Shown piece by piece: positions 61,455-64,000 of a stretch of 64,000 bases of DNA. The stretch is from Sphingobacteriales bacterium 44-61. Its GTDB lineage: Bacteria; Bacteroidota; Bacteroidia; Chitinophagales; Chitinophagaceae. The translations under genes and the position numbers were made by a program. The notes beneath the pieces are model-generated. The model searched no databases, was not told the DNA's origin, and was given only the letters and a program-made list of their open reading frames with translations. How positions within the stretch are numbered: the stretch's first letter is position 1; the number at the start of each line of letters is the position of its first letter. The DNA lies in NCBI GenBank assembly GCA_001898405.1, contig MKTW01000016.1, positions 62,001 through 126,000 on the forward strand, written 5' to 3'.

Positions 61455-62732
61455 ATGAACTTCTACGACGTTTTTTCGCTGGCCTTCCGCACTGTTCGTA
61501 ATAACCGGTTACGGACTGGCTTAACTGTTGCCATCATTGCTTTTGGTATTATGGCATTGATCGGTATCATCACTGCCATTAAGGCCATGAACCAGAAATT
61601 CTCCGAAAGTTTTTCCACGATGGGGGCGAATGCTTTCACTGTACGTTTTAAAGAAAGAAATATCCGCTTCGGTGGGGGTGGGGGTGATGTTAAGTTGTCA
61701 AAGAAAACAAACCGGAAAGAAAAGAAATCAAATCTGGGGAAGAAGATCGATAAGAAGGAAGCGGAGCTTTTTGTAAACACCTATCATTTTCCGGCGATCA
61801 CCAGCATTTCCATTTTTGGGAACAGGAATGCTATTGCTTCTTATGAAGAAAAGAAAACAAGTCCCAATCTTACATTGATGGGAGGAGATGAAAATTATTT
61901 ATTGCTGAATGGCTTTACAATGGCTGCGGGAAGGAATATCAATCATGCTGAAGTGGAATCTGGTGCCAACGTTTGCATGCTGGGATATGATGTGGCAAAA
62001 AAATTATTTGGCGAAGAAAGGATCGAAACTGCTCCCAATGCTACGATCCGGGTGAATAATATTCCCTACCGGGTGTTAGGCGTAATGGCCAGCCGTGGCG
62101 CTTCCATGGGATTTAGCCGTGATAATGTAATAATTACGAGCTATACCAACATGGACAGAGTATTTCCGTCGTCTAACTCCTATGTTATGGCGGTGATGAC
62201 CAATGATATCCGCCAGGTAAATATAGCGATGGGGGAGGCTGAAGCTGTGTTCCGCCCCATCCGGAAACTCACCACTACAGAGGAGAACAACTTTGTGTTG
62301 GAGAGAAGCGACAGCGTGGCTGAAACGGCGATGAACAGCCTGGGCTTTTTGACCATCTCTGCAACAGTGATCGGTTTTATAACCCTGATCGGTGCAGCTA
62401 TCGGGCTGATGAATATAATGCTGGTATCTGTTTCTGAAAGGACCAAAGAAGTGGGGCTGGTGAAAGCGATCGGAGGGAAGAGCAAGATGGTGAGACGGCA
62501 ATTTTTGCTGGAAGCAATTATTATTAGTGTAATGGGTGCACTGTTCGGCATCGTATTAGGGGTGATCGTAGGTAATTTGTTTTCATTGGTATTAAATACT
62601 GGTTTTGTGGTTCCCTGGGATTGGGTGTTCATGGGTATTCTTATCTGTAGCCTTGTAGGATTGGTGGCGGGATTGTACCCGGCACTGAAGGCAGGAAGAT
62701 TGAATCCTATTGAGGCATTGCGATATGAATAA
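61455..62732 (+). CDS. MacB/FtsX-type ABC transporter permease
   Basis: 425 aa: TM helix about 20-42, a MacB-like extracytoplasmic domain about 50-275, and three TM helices about 290-320, 345-370 and 385-410. The segment LMNIMLVSVSERTKEVGLVK and C-terminal LYPALKAGRLNPIEALRYE are hallmarks. A Gly run (GGGGG) and Lys-rich stretch occur near 75-100. The partner ATPase is not adjacent; role likely export of lipoproteins or small molecules. Confidence 0.9.
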   Translation: MNFYDVFSLAFRTVRNNRLRTGLTVAIIAFGIMALIGIITAIKAMNQKFSESFSTMGANAFTVRFKERNIRFGGGGGDVKLSKKTNRKEKKSNLGKKIDKKEAELFVNTYHFPAITSISIFGNRNAIASYEEKKTSPNLTLMGGDENYLLLNGFTMAAGRNINHAEVESGANVCMLGYDVAKKLFGEERIETAPNATIRVNNIPYRVLGVMASRGASMGFSRDNVIITSYTNMDRVFPSSNSYVMAVMTNDIRQVNIAMGEAEAVFRPIRKLTTTEENNFVLERSDSVAETAMNSLGFLTISATVIGFITLIGAAIGLMNIMLVSVSERTKEVGLVKAIGGKSKMVRRQFLLEAIIISVMGALFGIVLGVIVGNLFSLVLNTGFVVPWDWVFMGILICSLVGLVAGLYPALKAGRLNPIEALRYE

Positions 62733-62935
62733 ACAAATGTCTGTTCTGTATTATAAGAATGTTATGGCATTAATTTCTTCACAGGAACTTGTTATTCAGT
62801 TAAAAAATTTCTTACCTTGACCCCCCTGCTTTGAAAAAATCATTGTCAGGTAGACTTTTGTATAAACTTTTTCAGTAGAATTGTAGCCTTAAACTAAGGC
62901 TCATTTAACATTTAAAAACACTAAAAATTAAGATC

Positions 62936-63796
62936 ATGGCTGAGACTAAACCAACTGCCTCCGCATCGGTTAAGGCTACTTCTGTTCAACCTAAAAAGAG
63001 CGGCAATGCTATTTCCTGGATTGCACCTATCGTTTGTATTGTGGCCGGTTATTTAATCTGGCGTTTTGTTCTCGGCGCTGCAAGCGGATTTAATAACCCA
63101 GCTACAGATGGATGGTTCTGGCCCGAGCATAAACATCCTAAAGATGCGTTGCACAGAATCTATGAAGGTGGTATCATCGTTCCCCTGCTGATCGGTATGC
63201 TGCTGATGGTAATCGTGTTCTCTATTGAAAGGTTCCTGACTATCAGCAAAGCGCTGGGCAATGGTTCTATTTCTGATTTCGTTCGTAAAGTACAGTATCA
63301 CCTGGCTAACCGCAATGTGGATGCTGCACTGGCAGAATGCGACAAACAACGTGGTTCAGTAGCTAACGTAATGAAAGCCGGTTTGCGTCGTTACAAAGAA
63401 ATGATCAATGAAACTGGTCTTGACACAGAACAAAAAGTATTATCTATCCAGAAAGAAGTAGAAGAAGCGACAGCACTGGAACTGCCTATGTTGCAGAAAA
63501 ACCTGGTATTCCTGTCTACTATTACTTCAGTAGGTACACTCGTAGCCCTGCTCGGTACGGTAATCGGTATGATCAAATCATTTGCTGCACTGGGTGATAC
63601 CGGTGGTGGTGGTGATTCAAGTGCACTGGCGGTTGGTATCTCCGAAGCCCTGTATAACACAGCATTAGGTATCGGTACTTCTGCCCTGGCCCTGATCATG
63701 TACAACATTTTTACTACTAAGATTGACTCTATCACATACGGTATTGATGAATCTGGTTTCACACTCACACAAAGCTTTGCTTCCCTGTACAAATAA
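62936..63796 (+). CDS. exbB: ExbB/TolQ/MotA proton-channel protein
   Basis: Inner-membrane motor subunit that uses proton motive force to energise TonB (or Tol). 286 aa: TM helices about 28-46, 80-102, 188-214 and 228-252; the conserved LVALLGTVIGMIKSFAALG is diagnostic. ExbD follows after 57 nt, so this is the usual exbB-exbD start of a TonB energising operon, matching the TonB receptor in this window. Confidence 0.93.
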   Translation: MAETKPTASASVKATSVQPKKSGNAISWIAPIVCIVAGYLIWRFVLGAASGFNNPATDGWFWPEHKHPKDALHRIYEGGIIVPLLIGMLLMVIVFSIERFLTISKALGNGSISDFVRKVQYHLANRNVDAALAECDKQRGSVANVMKAGLRRYKEMINETGLDTEQKVLSIQKEVEEATALELPMLQKNLVFLSTITSVGTLVALLGTVIGMIKSFAALGDTGGGGDSSALAVGISEALYNTALGIGTSALALIMYNIFTTKIDSITYGIDESGFTLTQSFASLYK

Positions 63797-63853
63797 TCAG
63801 GAGCAGTTTTGTGGATTTTCACCAATCGTTCATCTAATACTAAAATGTAAGAA

Positions 63854-64000
63854 ATGCCAAGTGTTAAAATACCCCGGAAAAGCACGGATACGGATATGAC
63901 GCCCTTCGTGGACATCGCCTTCCTGATCCTGTCCTTTTTCATCATGGCAACAAAGTTTAAACCAGAGGAACCTGTAAAAGTTGAAACTCCTAATTCCGTT
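63854..64000 (+). CDS. exbD: ExbD/TolR biopolymer transport protein, N-terminus only
   Basis: The first 49 codons are present before the window ends: MPSVKIPRKSTDTDMTPFVD, then a TM helix IAFLILSFFIMATKF with the proton-carrying Asp (VD) just before it. Partner of the preceding ExbB; the rest of the gene lies outside. Confidence 0.93.
   Translation, partial: MPSVKIPRKSTDTDMTPFVDIAFLILSFFIMATKFKPEEPVKVETPNSV

Overview
This window comes from a Bacteroidota chromosome, most likely a member of the Chitinophagaceae. The evidence is the short primary sigma factor that begins [10 protein letters not shown], recurrent TAnnTTTG -7 promoter boxes with almost no Shine-Dalgarno sequences, a SusC-style TonB receptor with a carboxypeptidase-like N-terminal domain, a DUF4836 lipoprotein, a short NuoG and a tailed S16. 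The content is mainly housekeeping. I see no prophage, transposase, CRISPR array or rRNA. Several small families of intergenic repeats are present.

Layout. 1-8.4 kb (mostly minus strand): adenine deaminase (cut by the window edge), fatty-acid desaturase, trmD, an Hsp15-like S4 protein, an M20 dipeptidase, an Lrp regulator with an EamA exporter, and dinB. 8.5-10.3 kb (plus): a hypothetical protein, a Crp/Fnr regulator and a DinB_2 protein. 10.3-14.1 kb (minus): rimM, rpsP, ffh and the primary sigma factor. 14.4-18.9 kb: a START-like protein, a hypothetical protein, an LptF/G permease, a lipoprotein superoxide dismutase and a CDF metal exporter.

18.9-34.7 kb is a sulfur region. It runs OsmC and an Rrf2 regulator, then peroxiredoxin-cysH-cysD-cysN-cobA-cysJ-cysI-(siroheme synthase/TSUP transporter fusion), then a TonB receptor, tRNA-Cys, an aldo/keto reductase and a MetZ-type sulfhydrylase. 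Together these take sulfate through APS and sulfite to sulfide, make the siroheme that sulfite reductase needs, and feed sulfide into homocysteine. Two promoters in this region (before the peroxiredoxin and before the TonB receptor) share one 27-bp inverted repeat with identical placement relative to the -33 and -7 elements. This is the strongest regulatory signal in the window, and the adjacent Rrf2 protein is the obvious candidate reader.

34.7-44.2 kb holds RNA-modification genes (two pseudouridine synthases, rlmN), a thiolase, an unusual ABC/FtsX-like pair, a DUF4836 lipoprotein, hisS and a low-molecular-weight phosphatase. 44.4-47.4 kb has a small membrane protein, a phosphate-binding-protein-like lipoprotein and a large TPR protein. 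47.6-61.3 kb is a complete 14-gene NADH:quinone oxidoreductase operon (nuoA-N). The window closes with a MacB/FtsX-type permease, exbB and the start of exbD.

A second cross-window observation: at least six genes have an exact TAnnTTTG box only 4-5 nt before the start codon, and two more have a near match. This predicts leaderless or nearly leaderless mRNAs and supports TTG starts for dinB and the CDF gene.
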